64,000 bases of DNA from Desulfatitalea tepidiphila (lineage in GTDB: Bacteria; Desulfobacterota; Desulfobacteria; Desulfobacterales; Desulfosarcinaceae), in NCBI RefSeq assembly GCF_001293685.1, contig NZ_BCAG01000003.1:434001-498000 (forward strand). Direction: 5' to 3'. The notes beneath the pieces were generated by a model that worked only from the letters and a program-made list of their open reading frames with translations, had not been told where the DNA came from and searched no databases. The number at the start of each line of letters is the position of its first letter. Position 1 is the first letter of the stretch. Positions 41,927 through 51,285 of the stretch are shown here, one piece after another. A program made the translations under genes and the position numbers.

Positions 41927-44548
41927 TCAGTCGCTGTCCGGCACCTTCATGTCGGAAAGCTCGACCTGTCCGTCTTCCAAGTGATCGGCGATATGCCAGA
42001 CGATGCGGTCGCAGCGCGTCGCCGCCTGGATATCGTCTTGGATCATTTCGGCAATGGCTTTGGTCCTGGCGTTGAGATGCACGCCGATGGAGGACAACTG
42101 GCGACCGATGGAGAGCTGGTTATCCGTTTTTTGCTTGTTGACGGCGTAAAAAATGGTGGTGGCCAGATCGAAACTCTGCGGCGCTTGCGGCGGCGCGATA
42201 CCGTCGAAATCGCTCTGCCTGGGCCAGGGGGCGACGCACACGCTGGCGATGCCCCGCTTTTGGGCGAAACGCCACGACCAGACCTCCTCGCAGATGTAGG
42301 GCATGTAGGGGGCGAACATCTTGGTCAGGGTTTCGAGGCCCAACTGCAGAGCGGCCAGGGCCGATCCCTGGTCCCCGGCGTCTCCGCCTTGATCCCCCCA
42401 GGCCCGTTTTTTGCTGAACTCCAGGTAGGTATCGGTAAACGAGTTCCAGAAGAAGCTCTCGATGGCGGCCAGCGCGGTGGAGAAATCGAATTGGGCCAGA
42501 TGGTGCTCGGCCTTCTGCACCATGGCTTTCAGTCGATGGATGAAGGCGCGGTCCAGTTCGCAGGTGATGGGACCGGGCTCGCCCTGCTGGGAGAGAACGA
42601 ATTTGGCGGCGTTGTAGAGCTTGGTCACCAGGCGTTTGCCGATCTTGACGACCTTTTCGTCGTAGGCCGTGTCCACGCCCAGGCGGGCGCTGCCGGCCCA
42701 GTAGCGCAGGGTATCGGAGCTGTATTTCTCCATCAGCTCGGTGGGCACCACCACATTGCCCTTGCTCTTGGACATCTTCTTGCGGTCCGGGTCGAGCACC
42801 CAGCCCGAAATGGTGACGTTTTTCCAGGGGATGGTGTCTTCGTGCAGCATAGCCTTGACGATGGTGTAAAAGGCCCAGGTGCGAATGATCTCGTGGCTCT
42901 GGGGCCGCAGATCCATGGGGAAGAGGCGTTGATGGCGCTCTTTCTCCAGCAGCCAGTGAGAGCCGATCTGGGGGCTGAGGGAGCTGGTGAACCAGGTGTC
43001 GAACACGTCGTTTTCTCCGATGAATCCGTTCGGCACGCCGCGCTGGGCCTCCTGGTAGCCGGACGGGAAGGAGATCGATGGATCCACGGGCAGTTGCTTT
43101 TCGTCGGCGATGATCGGCCGGGCGTAATCCGGCTCTCCCATGGCATCCAACGGATACCAGACCGGAAACGGTACGCCGAAATAACGTTGGCGGCTGATAC
43201 ACCAGTCGAAACTCAGGTTCTGGGTCCAGTCCAGATAGCGGTTGCGCATGAAGCCCGGGTACCAGTTGATCTGGTTGCCCTTTTCCATGAGCTGCGCTTT
43301 CTTGTCGAGGATGCGCACGAACCACTGGCGGGTGGAGATGAACTCCAGGGGTTTGTCGCCCTTCTCGTAAAAACGCACCGCGTGCTGTATCGCTTTGGGG
43401 TCGTCGACCAGTGGTGCGTCGGTGCCGGCGGCCGCGCCGCGGGGATCCCGGAGCATGTCGGCGATCGCCGTCTTGGCCTGGGCCACCTTGAGTCCTTTCA
43501 GCTGGCCGTAAAAGTGGTTGGCCGTTTCCGGATCGCGGCTCTCCCATCCCGGTTGGCCGAAGGTGATGTCGGCCAGGCGCCCGTTCTTCATGACGATTTG
43601 CCGCAGTGCGAGTTTGTGCTCGCGCCACCACTGCACATCGGTCTGGTCGCCGAACGTACACACCATCAGAATGCCGGTCCCCTTTTCGGGATCCACCAGC
43701 TTGCTGGGAAAGCAGGGGACTTCGGCGAAGAACAGCGGGGTGACGGCCTTTTTGCCGTCCAGGTGGCGGTAACGCGCGTCATCGGGATGAAACGTCACGC
43801 CCACGCAGGCCGCCAGCAGTTCGGGTCGGGTTGTGGCGATGACGAAGCTCTCATCCGAGTCGGCCACGCCGAAGCGGACGTCGTGGAAGGCGCCCGCCGT
43901 TTCTCGGTCTTCGACCTCGGCCTGGGCGATGGCGGTTTGGAAATCCACGTCCCACATGGTCGGGCTTTCGGTGCTGTAGACATGCCCCTTGCGGAAGAGA
44001 TCGATAAAGCTCAACTGGGCCAGAGTGCGGCAGTGCTTGTCGATGGTGGAGTATTCCAGGCTCCAGTCCACGGAAAGTCCCAGCCGCTGCCACAAATCCT
44101 TGAAGACCTGCTCGTCTTCGCGGGTCAGCTGGACGCACAGGTCCAGAAAGTTGGGCCGCGACAGGATGCGGGGCGGGCTCTTGCGATCCTTTGCACTGGC
44201 CTGCTGCAATTCGACGCCCGCCTCATAGGCCACGGACGGATCGCAGCGAACATGGAAGTAGTTTTGGACGCGGCGCTCGGTGGGCAACCCGTTGTCGTCC
44301 CAACCCATGGGGTAGAAGATGTTTTTGCCGAGCATGCGCTGGTATCGCACGATGATATCCGTATGGGTGTAGCTGAAGACGTGGCCCACATGCAGCGAGC
44401 CCGACACCGTGGGGGGCGGGGTGTCCACGATAAAGGTCTCTTCTCGGGTGCGGCCGGGGTCGTAGCGGTAAATACCCAGGTCGTTCCACAGGGCTTGATA
44501 CTTGTCTTCGGCCGCATTGGCGTCGAAGTGTTTGGGCAGCTGTTGCAT
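41927..44548 (-). CDS. valS: Valyl-tRNA synthetase
   Basis: 873-residue class I aminoacyl-tRNA synthetase charging tRNA-Val. The start ATG 44548 (MQQLPKHFDANAAEDKYQ) is used because AAGAG precedes it; an ATG 11 codons upstream (44581) is the alternative. HIGH-type motif SLHVGHVFSYTHTD at residues 51-64, the CP1 editing domain (SFVIATTRPELLAACVGVTF), DTWFTSSLSPQIGSHW, and the KMSKSKGN loop. The C-terminal anticodon domain is present. It lacks the long C-terminal coiled-coil seen in E. coli ValS (951 aa), as in the shorter archaeal-like forms. No T-box or leader is visible. The acyl-CoA synthetase gene follows after 31 bases. Confidence 0.93.
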   Translation of the reverse strand: MQQLPKHFDANAAEDKYQALWNDLGIYRYDPGRTREETFIVDTPPPTVSGSLHVGHVFSYTHTDIIVRYQRMLGKNIFYPMGWDDNGLPTERRVQNYFHVRCDPSVAYEAGVELQQASAKDRKSPPRILSRPNFLDLCVQLTREDEQVFKDLWQRLGLSVDWSLEYSTIDKHCRTLAQLSFIDLFRKGHVYSTESPTMWDVDFQTAIAQAEVEDRETAGAFHDVRFGVADSDESFVIATTRPELLAACVGVTFHPDDARYRHLDGKKAVTPLFFAEVPCFPSKLVDPEKGTGILMVCTFGDQTDVQWWREHKLALRQIVMKNGRLADITFGQPGWESRDPETANHFYGQLKGLKVAQAKTAIADMLRDPRGAAAGTDAPLVDDPKAIQHAVRFYEKGDKPLEFISTRQWFVRILDKKAQLMEKGNQINWYPGFMRNRYLDWTQNLSFDWCISRQRYFGVPFPVWYPLDAMGEPDYARPIIADEKQLPVDPSISFPSGYQEAQRGVPNGFIGENDVFDTWFTSSLSPQIGSHWLLEKERHQRLFPMDLRPQSHEIIRTWAFYTIVKAMLHEDTIPWKNVTISGWVLDPDRKKMSKSKGNVVVPTELMEKYSSDTLRYWAGSARLGVDTAYDEKVVKIGKRLVTKLYNAAKFVLSQQGEPGPITCELDRAFIHRLKAMVQKAEHHLAQFDFSTALAAIESFFWNSFTDTYLEFSKKRAWGDQGGDAGDQGSALAALQLGLETLTKMFAPYMPYICEEVWSWRFAQKRGIASVCVAPWPRQSDFDGIAPPQAPQSFDLATTIFYAVNKQKTDNQLSIGRQLSSIGVHLNARTKAIAEMIQDDIQAATRCDRIVWHIADHLEDGQVELSDMKVPDSD

Positions 44549-44884
44549 GTCGATCTCTTGGTGGCTTTTATCAGATGTCATCTTGTCCGCTCAATCGATA
44601 TTGGGTTGATGCGTGTTCGTGGGGCGGTGATCGTTCGTGTTGCCCCGGGCCCCTTTTCGGCATCCGTGCTTATGTCATGACCGACCGGTGGTGTCAACAC
44701 GGACACGGCAGCGGGGCTGGCCGTCGATCTTCCATAACTCCTTGTAAGAAATGTTTTATTCGTCGCGCCGGGTCTTGCGGGCATATCGGCAAGCCATCAA
44801 TTCTAACTGAATGTGATTCATCCTGAAGTGCCTGCTCTCCAGGCGTTGTTTGATATAAGAATTCGCATGGCATCGGTTATGGCA

Positions 44885-45067
44885 GGCCCGGATGGGGCAG
44901 GTGGCCAGGGCCACGTGAGCCTGCGGTCAATAGTGCCGGTTGAATGCAAACGGCGGACAAGCGGCCCAGACTGTTTGAGCGCAGCGAGTTTCTGGGCCGC
45001 CCGCCGTGCATTTTACCGGCACTTGACCGCTTGGCGTGTGGCATCGGCCACCTGTCCCATCCGGGCC
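44885..45067. repeat. Long nested palindromic element
   Basis: The outer arms 44885-44906 and 45046-45067 are complementary at 21 of 22 bases (GGCCCGGATGGGGCAGGTGG...). Inside are further pairs: TGCGGTCAA with TTGACCGC, AGTGCCGGT with ACCGGCACT, and a central hairpin GCGGCCCAGA ... TCTGGGCCGC at 44961-45000 with loop GTTTGAGCGCAGCGAG. The whole 183 bases can fold as one long stem with side bulges. It may be a mobile palindromic repeat or a structured RNA end. Confidence 0.85.
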
Positions 45068-45123
45068 GGATCTAATGAATGGCGTTCATTAAAAATCGCT
45101 GTCGACAAGCTATCTATTTCCGA

Positions 45124-45157
45124 TGTGGGCCCGGTGTGGGCCCGGTGTGGGCCCCGG
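45124..45157. repeat. Three 11-bp tandem repeats
   Basis: TGTGGGCCCGG is repeated at 45124, 45135 and 45146, the last with one extra C. Purely a short direct repeat; no function seen. Confidence 0.85.
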
Positions 45158-45219
45158 TGAGGACGGCGGGGTAGTCCGTTGTCCTCGCCGCAGGCGATCG
45201 ATCCACTGCCGCAGGCAGG

Positions 45220-46878
45220 CTATCCGTGGCCGAACTGTTTGCGCAGCTCCTTTTTGTTCAGCTTGCCGACGCTCGTCTTGGCGATGGCATCGACGATGAG
45301 GATGCGTTTGGGAATGCCGTACTTAGGGATGACCCCCTCATCCACGAAACGCTTGTAGAAATCTTTGAGTTCGTCCTCGGTGATCTTGTCGACAAACGCC
45401 GGCTTGGGGACCACCAGGGCCATGGGGCTTTCCCCCCACTTGGGGTCGGGAACGCCGATGACCGCGGCTTCGCTGACCGCGGGGTGCTGGCTGATGATAT
45501 CCTCCAACTCCAGCGAAGAGACCCATTCTCCGCCGGTCTTGATGACGTCCTTGAGGCGATCGGTCACCTGCAGGTACCCTTCCTTGTCGAAGTAGCCGAT
45601 GTCGCCGGTGTGCAGCCAGCCGTTATGCCATAGTTGCTCGCTCTTTTCCGCGTCTTTGAGGTATCCCTGGGTCAACCAGGGGGTGCGCACCACCACCTCC
45701 CCTGTACTGACGCCGTCATGGGGCTGGGGGTTGCCGTCGGGGTCCACGACCTGAACGTAGGCGCCGGGGACCGGCAGACCGGTGCGGACGCGCACATTGA
45801 GCTGCTTCTCCATATCCCAGCCGAGCATCTTGGGCTTGAGATTGGCCACCGTGAGAACCGGGCAGGTTTCGGACATGCCGTAACCGGCGTAGACATTGAT
45901 CCCCATCTCCAGGGCGGTCTTGGCCAGTCCCCTGGGCAGGGCGGATCCGCCGATGATCACCTTCCAGCCTCTCAAATCCACGCTCTTGGCCGCCGGGGAG
46001 GTCAGCAGCATGTGCAGGATCGTGGGCACGCAGTGGGAAAAGGTGACCCTCTCCTTGGCATAGAGCTTGAGCAGCAGCTCCGGTTCATACCGGCCGGGAT
46101 AGACCTGTTTGTTGCCCATCAGCGTGACCATGTAGGGCACCCCCCAGGCATGCACGTGGAACATGGGGGTGATGGGCATGTAAACGTCGGCGGAGTTGAG
46201 ATTGGCCTGGCTCTTGTAGGCGCAGTAGGTGGCTAAAATGGCGTAGGTATGCAAAACGAGCTGCCGGTGGCTGAAAAAGACCCCCTTGGGCAGTCCGGTT
46301 GTACCGGTGGTGTAGAACGTGGTGGCAATGCTGTTCTCGTCGAAATCGGGGAAGTCGTAGCTGTCCGCGCTTTCGGCCAGAAGGGTTTCGTATTCGGCGT
46401 CGATGGTCAGGGCCGTCTCGGCCGAAGGGCCTTCATCGGAGAGCAGGACGATCTTCCTGACTTTCTCGAAGCGTCCCTTGACGGCCTCGAGCATGGGCAG
46501 AAACTCTTTGTTGACCAGAATGATGTCGTCTTCCGCATGGTTGATGGTGTAGATAAGCTGCTCGGGCGTCAGGCGGATATTGATGGTGTGCAGAACGGCC
46601 CCCATCATGGGAACGGCGAAGAAACACTCCAGATAGCGGTGGCTGTCCCAATCCATGACGGCGACGGTATCGCCGGGTTTGACGCCGATGCGGGTCAGGG
46701 CATTGGCCAGCCGGGCCACCCGTTTGCCGAGCTCGGTGTAGGTGTAGCGCTTGACGTCGCGATAGACGATTTCCTGGTTCGGCGAATAGATGAGCGGCGT
46801 GGTCAACAGGTGTTTGATCAACAGTTGATAATTGTAAGCGGACGGCGTGGGCTTAAGAATCTTGGTCGTTACTGCCAT
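45220..46878 (-). CDS. AMP-forming fatty acyl-CoA synthetase
   Basis: 552-residue ANL-superfamily ligase. ATG 46878 follows GGGGGG, and the upstream in-frame ATGs have no site. The ATP/AMP motif is FYTTGTTGLPKGVFFSHR (P-loop-like A3), the A5 motif is YGMSETCPV, and A7/A8 HTGDIGYFDKEGYLQVTDRL then KDVIKTGGEWVSSLELEDII. The catalytic Lys is in SVGKLNKKELR near the C-terminus. Medium- or long-chain fatty acids are the likely substrates by overall similarity to FadD-like enzymes from anaerobic bacteria; exact chain length is unknown. Stands alone. Confidence 0.9.
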   Translation of the reverse strand: MAVTTKILKPTPSAYNYQLLIKHLLTTPLIYSPNQEIVYRDVKRYTYTELGKRVARLANALTRIGVKPGDTVAVMDWDSHRYLECFFAVPMMGAVLHTINIRLTPEQLIYTINHAEDDIILVNKEFLPMLEAVKGRFEKVRKIVLLSDEGPSAETALTIDAEYETLLAESADSYDFPDFDENSIATTFYTTGTTGLPKGVFFSHRQLVLHTYAILATYCAYKSQANLNSADVYMPITPMFHVHAWGVPYMVTLMGNKQVYPGRYEPELLLKLYAKERVTFSHCVPTILHMLLTSPAAKSVDLRGWKVIIGGSALPRGLAKTALEMGINVYAGYGMSETCPVLTVANLKPKMLGWDMEKQLNVRVRTGLPVPGAYVQVVDPDGNPQPHDGVSTGEVVVRTPWLTQGYLKDAEKSEQLWHNGWLHTGDIGYFDKEGYLQVTDRLKDVIKTGGEWVSSLELEDIISQHPAVSEAAVIGVPDPKWGESPMALVVPKPAFVDKITEDELKDFYKRFVDEGVIPKYGIPKRILIVDAIAKTSVGKLNKKELRKQFGHG

Positions 46879-47144
46879 GTTCCCCCCTGGTAAGTTGTAT
46901 GTTGACATAAGGGCATTGTTTGAACATTGACGCAAATACCCGTCTATCTGGAAATGCGCTCACCGGTTCTTTGGGTAGGCGTTGAATATGCCGCCGGTCA
47001 GCTATCGGAATGCTGCAAGTTGTGGTTCCTGCGAAACACCGTTTGCCATTGTGGAACGTGAAAAACTTACACCATCCCCGCTCGGATTTCAATATTTGAC
47101 GGCGCCGTCCAGAGATTCCAATTGAACGCGATGTATTAAATCGG

Positions 47145-50100
47145 CTACACCATCCCTTCGACCTGTTTGAACAGGGCGTCGAGACGCTTTTCGGAAACCG
47201 GCTGGCTGGTTTTGATCTCCTGGGCGAAAATAGAGATTTTAAACTCTTCGAGCACCCATACCAGGGTTTCCAGGAGGTGCCGCTTCTCGGCGCTGGTCTG
47301 AGGTGTCAGGCCGGCGATCGCGTTCTGCAGGCGCGTTTCGTAAGGTGCGAGGCGTTTGGCCTTGGCGCGATCCTTCTCAAGGTCCAGGACGCCGCGCTGG
47401 GCACGCAGGGAAACGGCCTTGAGATAGCGGGGCAGGTGCTGCAGGCGGTCGGTGTCGTAGAGGGTGATGAAATTGTCCGGCACGAGGTGCTGCAGGGCCT
47501 GGAGCTGGGACTCCAGGAATTCCTGGAGCATGGGCTTGCCCCGATGACGCTGTTCGATATCACCCAGTTGCGCGCGCAGACCCTGATAGGCCTCCAGGAT
47601 GTCGATGACCAGGGATTTTTCGGTCTGCCCCCAGCCGGCGATGCCCGCTGTGTGCAGCGTTTCGCAAAAATCATCGAATGCCTTCTTCGTCCGGATGTCG
47701 ATGCACAGGTGATGATCCAGGACCTGGTCGACCAGTTGTTCTTCCAGGACCCGGCGCCCTCCGAAATAGCGGCATTGGGCCTCGCAATGATAGGGCAGGG
47801 CCAGGTTTTTGCGCAAAAACTTGATATCGGCGCCGAGCTGCCGGACGAGCAGGGCCTTCACTCCCAGAAGATGATTGCGGGTGGCGGTGGCCCTGTCCGC
47901 GAAGACGGTCAATACCACCATGGCGGCGCGTGGCATTAACGCCGGGTAGGCGGTCCAGCGCCGTCCACCGGGCCCTTTCAGGGCAATCTCGTCCGGCAGG
48001 TCCCCCACATCTTCCCATCGTTCGATGGGGCTTTTTTCCCATCGCCGCTGGGCCTCCCTGAAATCGTCGATGGCGCTTCCGGTGGAGACGCGCTGGAGGA
48101 TGCCGGGGTCGCGCGCGGTTCGTACGACTTTGCCCTTGGCGTCGGTGACGGCGATGCGCATGCGCAAATGGTCGGGCAACTGGCCTTCGTCCCATGCGGC
48201 CGGCGGGATCTCCACGTTCCAGCGCGCCTTGACGAAGCGGCTCAAGGCGGTGCTCAACCCCATCCGGCGTTGGATCGGCATGTCCCGGGCGATGGTGGCG
48301 ACGGTGTCGGCGACAGGCACCAGTTGCTTGCGCAACTCCTTGGGCAACGCCTTGATCATGGCCGCGATTTTTTCTTTGAGCAAGCCGGGAACCAGCCACT
48401 GAAATGTCTCCGGGGCTACGCCGGCGGCCGACGGGACGGGTACGTGCACGGTAACGCCATCGTGCTCTTTTCCGGGGTCGAATCGATACTCGCAACGCAG
48501 CTGCACGCCTTCGGCGTCGATGCGCTCCGGATACAGGGAAAGTTCATCGGCATCCGGATGACTGGCGAGCAGCTCCTCACGCCGCAGCCGCAAGAATCCA
48601 TCGTCGCCCCGTTGGCTGATCGTTTTTTGGAGGGTGCGCATGTCATAGACATGGCCCAGGCGTTCTGCATAGAAGGCCATGAGGAACTGTTCGTCCACGA
48701 GCAGGTCCCGACGGCGCAGCCGGTCCTGCATTTCGTCTATCTGCTCGACCAGTTGCAGATTATGGGTCATGAAGGGCAAGGGCCGCCGCACATCGCCCTG
48801 GATCAGGGCATGGCGGATAAAGATCTCCGCGGCTTCGGCGGGGTTGATCGGTCCATAGGGCCTGGTGCGGCGATCGATGATCAGCCCATACAGCGTGACC
48901 TGTTCGGTCGCCACCACCGCCTCGCGTTTGCGCTCCCAGTGGGGATCGAGATGGGCATATCGGCACTGGGCCCGGCCGATGGGTTCGATCCAGACCGGAT
49001 CGATGGCGGCCGCGCAGCGGGCGAACAGGCGCGAGGTCTCCACCATTTCGGCGGCCACGATCCACTGCCCCGGGTTCTTGAATATCCCCGAGCCCGGAAA
49101 CACCATGGCTTCGCGCTGGTGGGCGGCCTGGAAGACCTGCTTCTCTTTTTTCAGGGCGATGTTGGAGAGGAAACCGCTGAGGATCGATCGGTGAACTGAA
49201 GCATACCAACTGTCGGCGATGTCGCCGGGTTCGTCGGATAGTTTCGTCGGCGCCTTGGCCCGGATGCCGTGCTCGTTGAGTTGGCCGAGGATCTGGTGCA
49301 ACACCTCGCGCCATTCGCGCATGCGGCGAAACGATAAAAAATTCTCGCGGCAGAACTGCTTGACCTGCTGCCAGCTGGTGCGCTTGGTGGTGACCTGGCG
49401 GTAGCGGTTCCAGATGCGCAGCAGGGTGATGAAATCCGAGGTCGGGTCGGCGAAGCGGGCGTGGGCCTGGTCGGCTTCGGCCTGGCGCTCGGCCGGTCGC
49501 TCCCGGGGATCCTGGATGCTCAGCGCCGCGGCGATGATGGCTACATCGGCCAGGCAGCCTTGCCGGTCGGCCTCGATCAGCATGCAGGCCAGGCGCGGGT
49601 CCAGGGGGAGCCTGGCCATGAGCCGACCCTTTTCGGTGAGCCGGTATCGGCCGCCGGAGCGATGGCCGGTGCCGGCCGGTTCGATGGCGCCCAGTTCGAG
49701 CAGCAGGCTGTAGCCGTCCTGGATACTGCGCGGCGCAGGCGGGTCGATGAAGGGAAAGGCCGTTACGTCCCCGAGGCCCAATGCAATCATGCGCAGGATG
49801 ACTTCCGCCAGATTGGCGCGCAGAATTTCGGGCAGAGTGTAGCGCGGCCGCTGGAGATAATCCTCCTCGCTGTACAAACGGATGCAGATCCCGTCGGCCA
49901 CGCGGCCACAGCGTCCCATGCGCTGATCCGCGCTGCTCTGGGAGATGGGCACCACGGGCAGGGTGTTGGTGCGCGAGCGGGGCGTGTATTGGGAGATGCG
50001 GGCCAGGCCGGTGTCGATCACATAGCGGATGCCTGGGATGGTGACGGCGGTTTCGGCCACGTTGGTGGCCACAATGATCTTCAGGCCGTGGGCCGGCTGG

Positions 50101-51116
50101 AAGACCCGCTGCTGGTCGGCGGTGGAGAGCCGTGCGAAGAGGGGAATCACCTCTGTGGCGGGATAGCGCCGGCCGCGAAGGATTTCGCAGGTGTCACGGA
50201 TGTCCTGTTCGGTGGGCATGAAGACGAGCACATCGCCCTTGAGTCGGCCGCGATGGAGTTGATCCAGGGCGCCGGCCGCCTGTTCGATATGGGTGGCGTC
50301 GTCTCCGTTTTGGGAGCGTGCGTCGGCATACCTGATTTCGACCGGATACATGCGGCCCGAGACCTCGATCACCGGCGCGTCGCCGAAGGCGCGGGCGAAT
50401 TTTTCGGTGTCGATGGTGGCCGAGGTGATGATCAGCTTGAGGTCCTTGCGCCGGTCGAGCAATTGCTTGAGCATGCCCAGGATGAAATCGATGTTCAGGC
50501 TCCGTTCATGGGCTTCATCGACGATCAGGGTGTCATAGCGGTTGAGGAAGCGATCCGATTGGGCCTCGGCCAGCAGGATGCCGTCGGTCATCAGCTTGAT
50601 GCGGGTCTCTTCGCCGGTGTGGTCCTGGAAACGGATTTTGACCCCCACGGTCTGGCCCAGGGTTTCGTGCATCTCTTCGGCAATGCGCCGCCCCACGGTG
50701 AGCGCCGCGATGCGGCGCGGCTGGGTGACGCCGATAACGCCGTCCACGCCGCGACCGGCCGCCAGACAGAGCTTGGGCAACTGGGTCGATTTGCCCGAGC
50801 CGGTCTCGCCGGCCACAATCAACACCTGATGATCGCGAATAGCGGCCAGCAGCGCTTCTTTTTTGGCGCAGATCGGCAGGTCGGGATCGAAGTCCAGAGC
50901 GGGTTGGCTTTCCAAACGCCGCTGCCGGACGATGATCGAAGCCGAAACGCGTTGATCCAGGCGTTCACAGCGCGCGCAAAGCTGGTCGTCCGAAGCGCGC
51001 CCTTTGGCCATTGCCCGGATGGCGCCTAATTCCCGACGGGCTGCCATGCGATCCGCAAGCAGGGCGTGGGACAGTTTTGCCTGGATGGCATTTATCAAGC
51101 TACGTGTTGACGTCAC
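47145..51116 (-). CDS. hrpA: DEAH-box ATP-dependent RNA helicase HrpA
   Basis: 1323-residue helicase close to E. coli HrpA length (~1300). Walker A GETGSGKST (residues 103-111), DEAH box in TLIVDEAHERSLNIDFIL, SAT motif LIITSATIDTEKFARAF, domain 2 with VIPLFARLSTADQQRVFQ, IIVATNVAETAVTIPGIRYV and QRMGRCGRVADG (motif VI). The HA2 and OB-fold domain follow, and the long C-terminal DUF3418 region (PIERWEDVGDLPDEI, RTKKAFDDFCETLHTAGIAG) is specific to HrpA. It unwinds RNA and helps process mRNA or rescue stalled ribosomes. No associated gene. Confidence 0.95.
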   Translation of the reverse strand: MTSTRSLINAIQAKLSHALLADRMAARRELGAIRAMAKGRASDDQLCARCERLDQRVSASIIVRQRRLESQPALDFDPDLPICAKKEALLAAIRDHQVLIVAGETGSGKSTQLPKLCLAAGRGVDGVIGVTQPRRIAALTVGRRIAEEMHETLGQTVGVKIRFQDHTGEETRIKLMTDGILLAEAQSDRFLNRYDTLIVDEAHERSLNIDFILGMLKQLLDRRKDLKLIITSATIDTEKFARAFGDAPVIEVSGRMYPVEIRYADARSQNGDDATHIEQAAGALDQLHRGRLKGDVLVFMPTEQDIRDTCEILRGRRYPATEVIPLFARLSTADQQRVFQPAHGLKIIVATNVAETAVTIPGIRYVIDTGLARISQYTPRSRTNTLPVVPISQSSADQRMGRCGRVADGICIRLYSEEDYLQRPRYTLPEILRANLAEVILRMIALGLGDVTAFPFIDPPAPRSIQDGYSLLLELGAIEPAGTGHRSGGRYRLTEKGRLMARLPLDPRLACMLIEADRQGCLADVAIIAAALSIQDPRERPAERQAEADQAHARFADPTSDFITLLRIWNRYRQVTTKRTSWQQVKQFCRENFLSFRRMREWREVLHQILGQLNEHGIRAKAPTKLSDEPGDIADSWYASVHRSILSGFLSNIALKKEKQVFQAAHQREAMVFPGSGIFKNPGQWIVAAEMVETSRLFARCAAAIDPVWIEPIGRAQCRYAHLDPHWERKREAVVATEQVTLYGLIIDRRTRPYGPINPAEAAEIFIRHALIQGDVRRPLPFMTHNLQLVEQIDEMQDRLRRRDLLVDEQFLMAFYAERLGHVYDMRTLQKTISQRGDDGFLRLRREELLASHPDADELSLYPERIDAEGVQLRCEYRFDPGKEHDGVTVHVPVPSAAGVAPETFQWLVPGLLKEKIAAMIKALPKELRKQLVPVADTVATIARDMPIQRRMGLSTALSRFVKARWNVEIPPAAWDEGQLPDHLRMRIAVTDAKGKVVRTARDPGILQRVSTGSAIDDFREAQRRWEKSPIERWEDVGDLPDEIALKGPGGRRWTAYPALMPRAAMVVLTVFADRATATRNHLLGVKALLVRQLGADIKFLRKNLALPYHCEAQCRYFGGRRVLEEQLVDQVLDHHLCIDIRTKKAFDDFCETLHTAGIAGWGQTEKSLVIDILEAYQGLRAQLGDIEQRHRGKPMLQEFLESQLQALQHLVPDNFITLYDTDRLQHLPRYLKAVSLRAQRGVLDLEKDRAKAKRLAPYETRLQNAIAGLTPQTSAEKRHLLETLVWVLEEFKISIFAQEIKTSQPVSEKRLDALFKQVEGMV

Positions 51117-51285
51117 CTGTGACCTGCGATAATCCCTTCATATCATTGACCGGGCATCATTATCATGCCTGGCGGCTTTTTTGAACCATTCCCCAACGGT
51201 TGGATGAAGATCCTGATACGCGGGCGGATGCGCCGGTCAGGGAATCGGATCGGTCAGGGCGTTGAATGGAAAAATGGGAGGTCTT

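Larger units (their letters stand above)
44549..45219. other. Gap holding a large palindrome and 11-bp tandem repeats
   Basis: About 670 bases separate valS from the acyl-CoA ligase gene. It contains the long inverted repeat at 44885-45067 and the tandem repeat at 45124-45157 and no supported gene. Promoter boxes for valS were not identified. Confidence 0.6.

Noticed and set aside
41981-44680. 899-codon plus-strand frame opposite valS
   Set aside because: Long only because valS is GC-rich; valS has HIGH and KMSKS motifs, the other frame has none.
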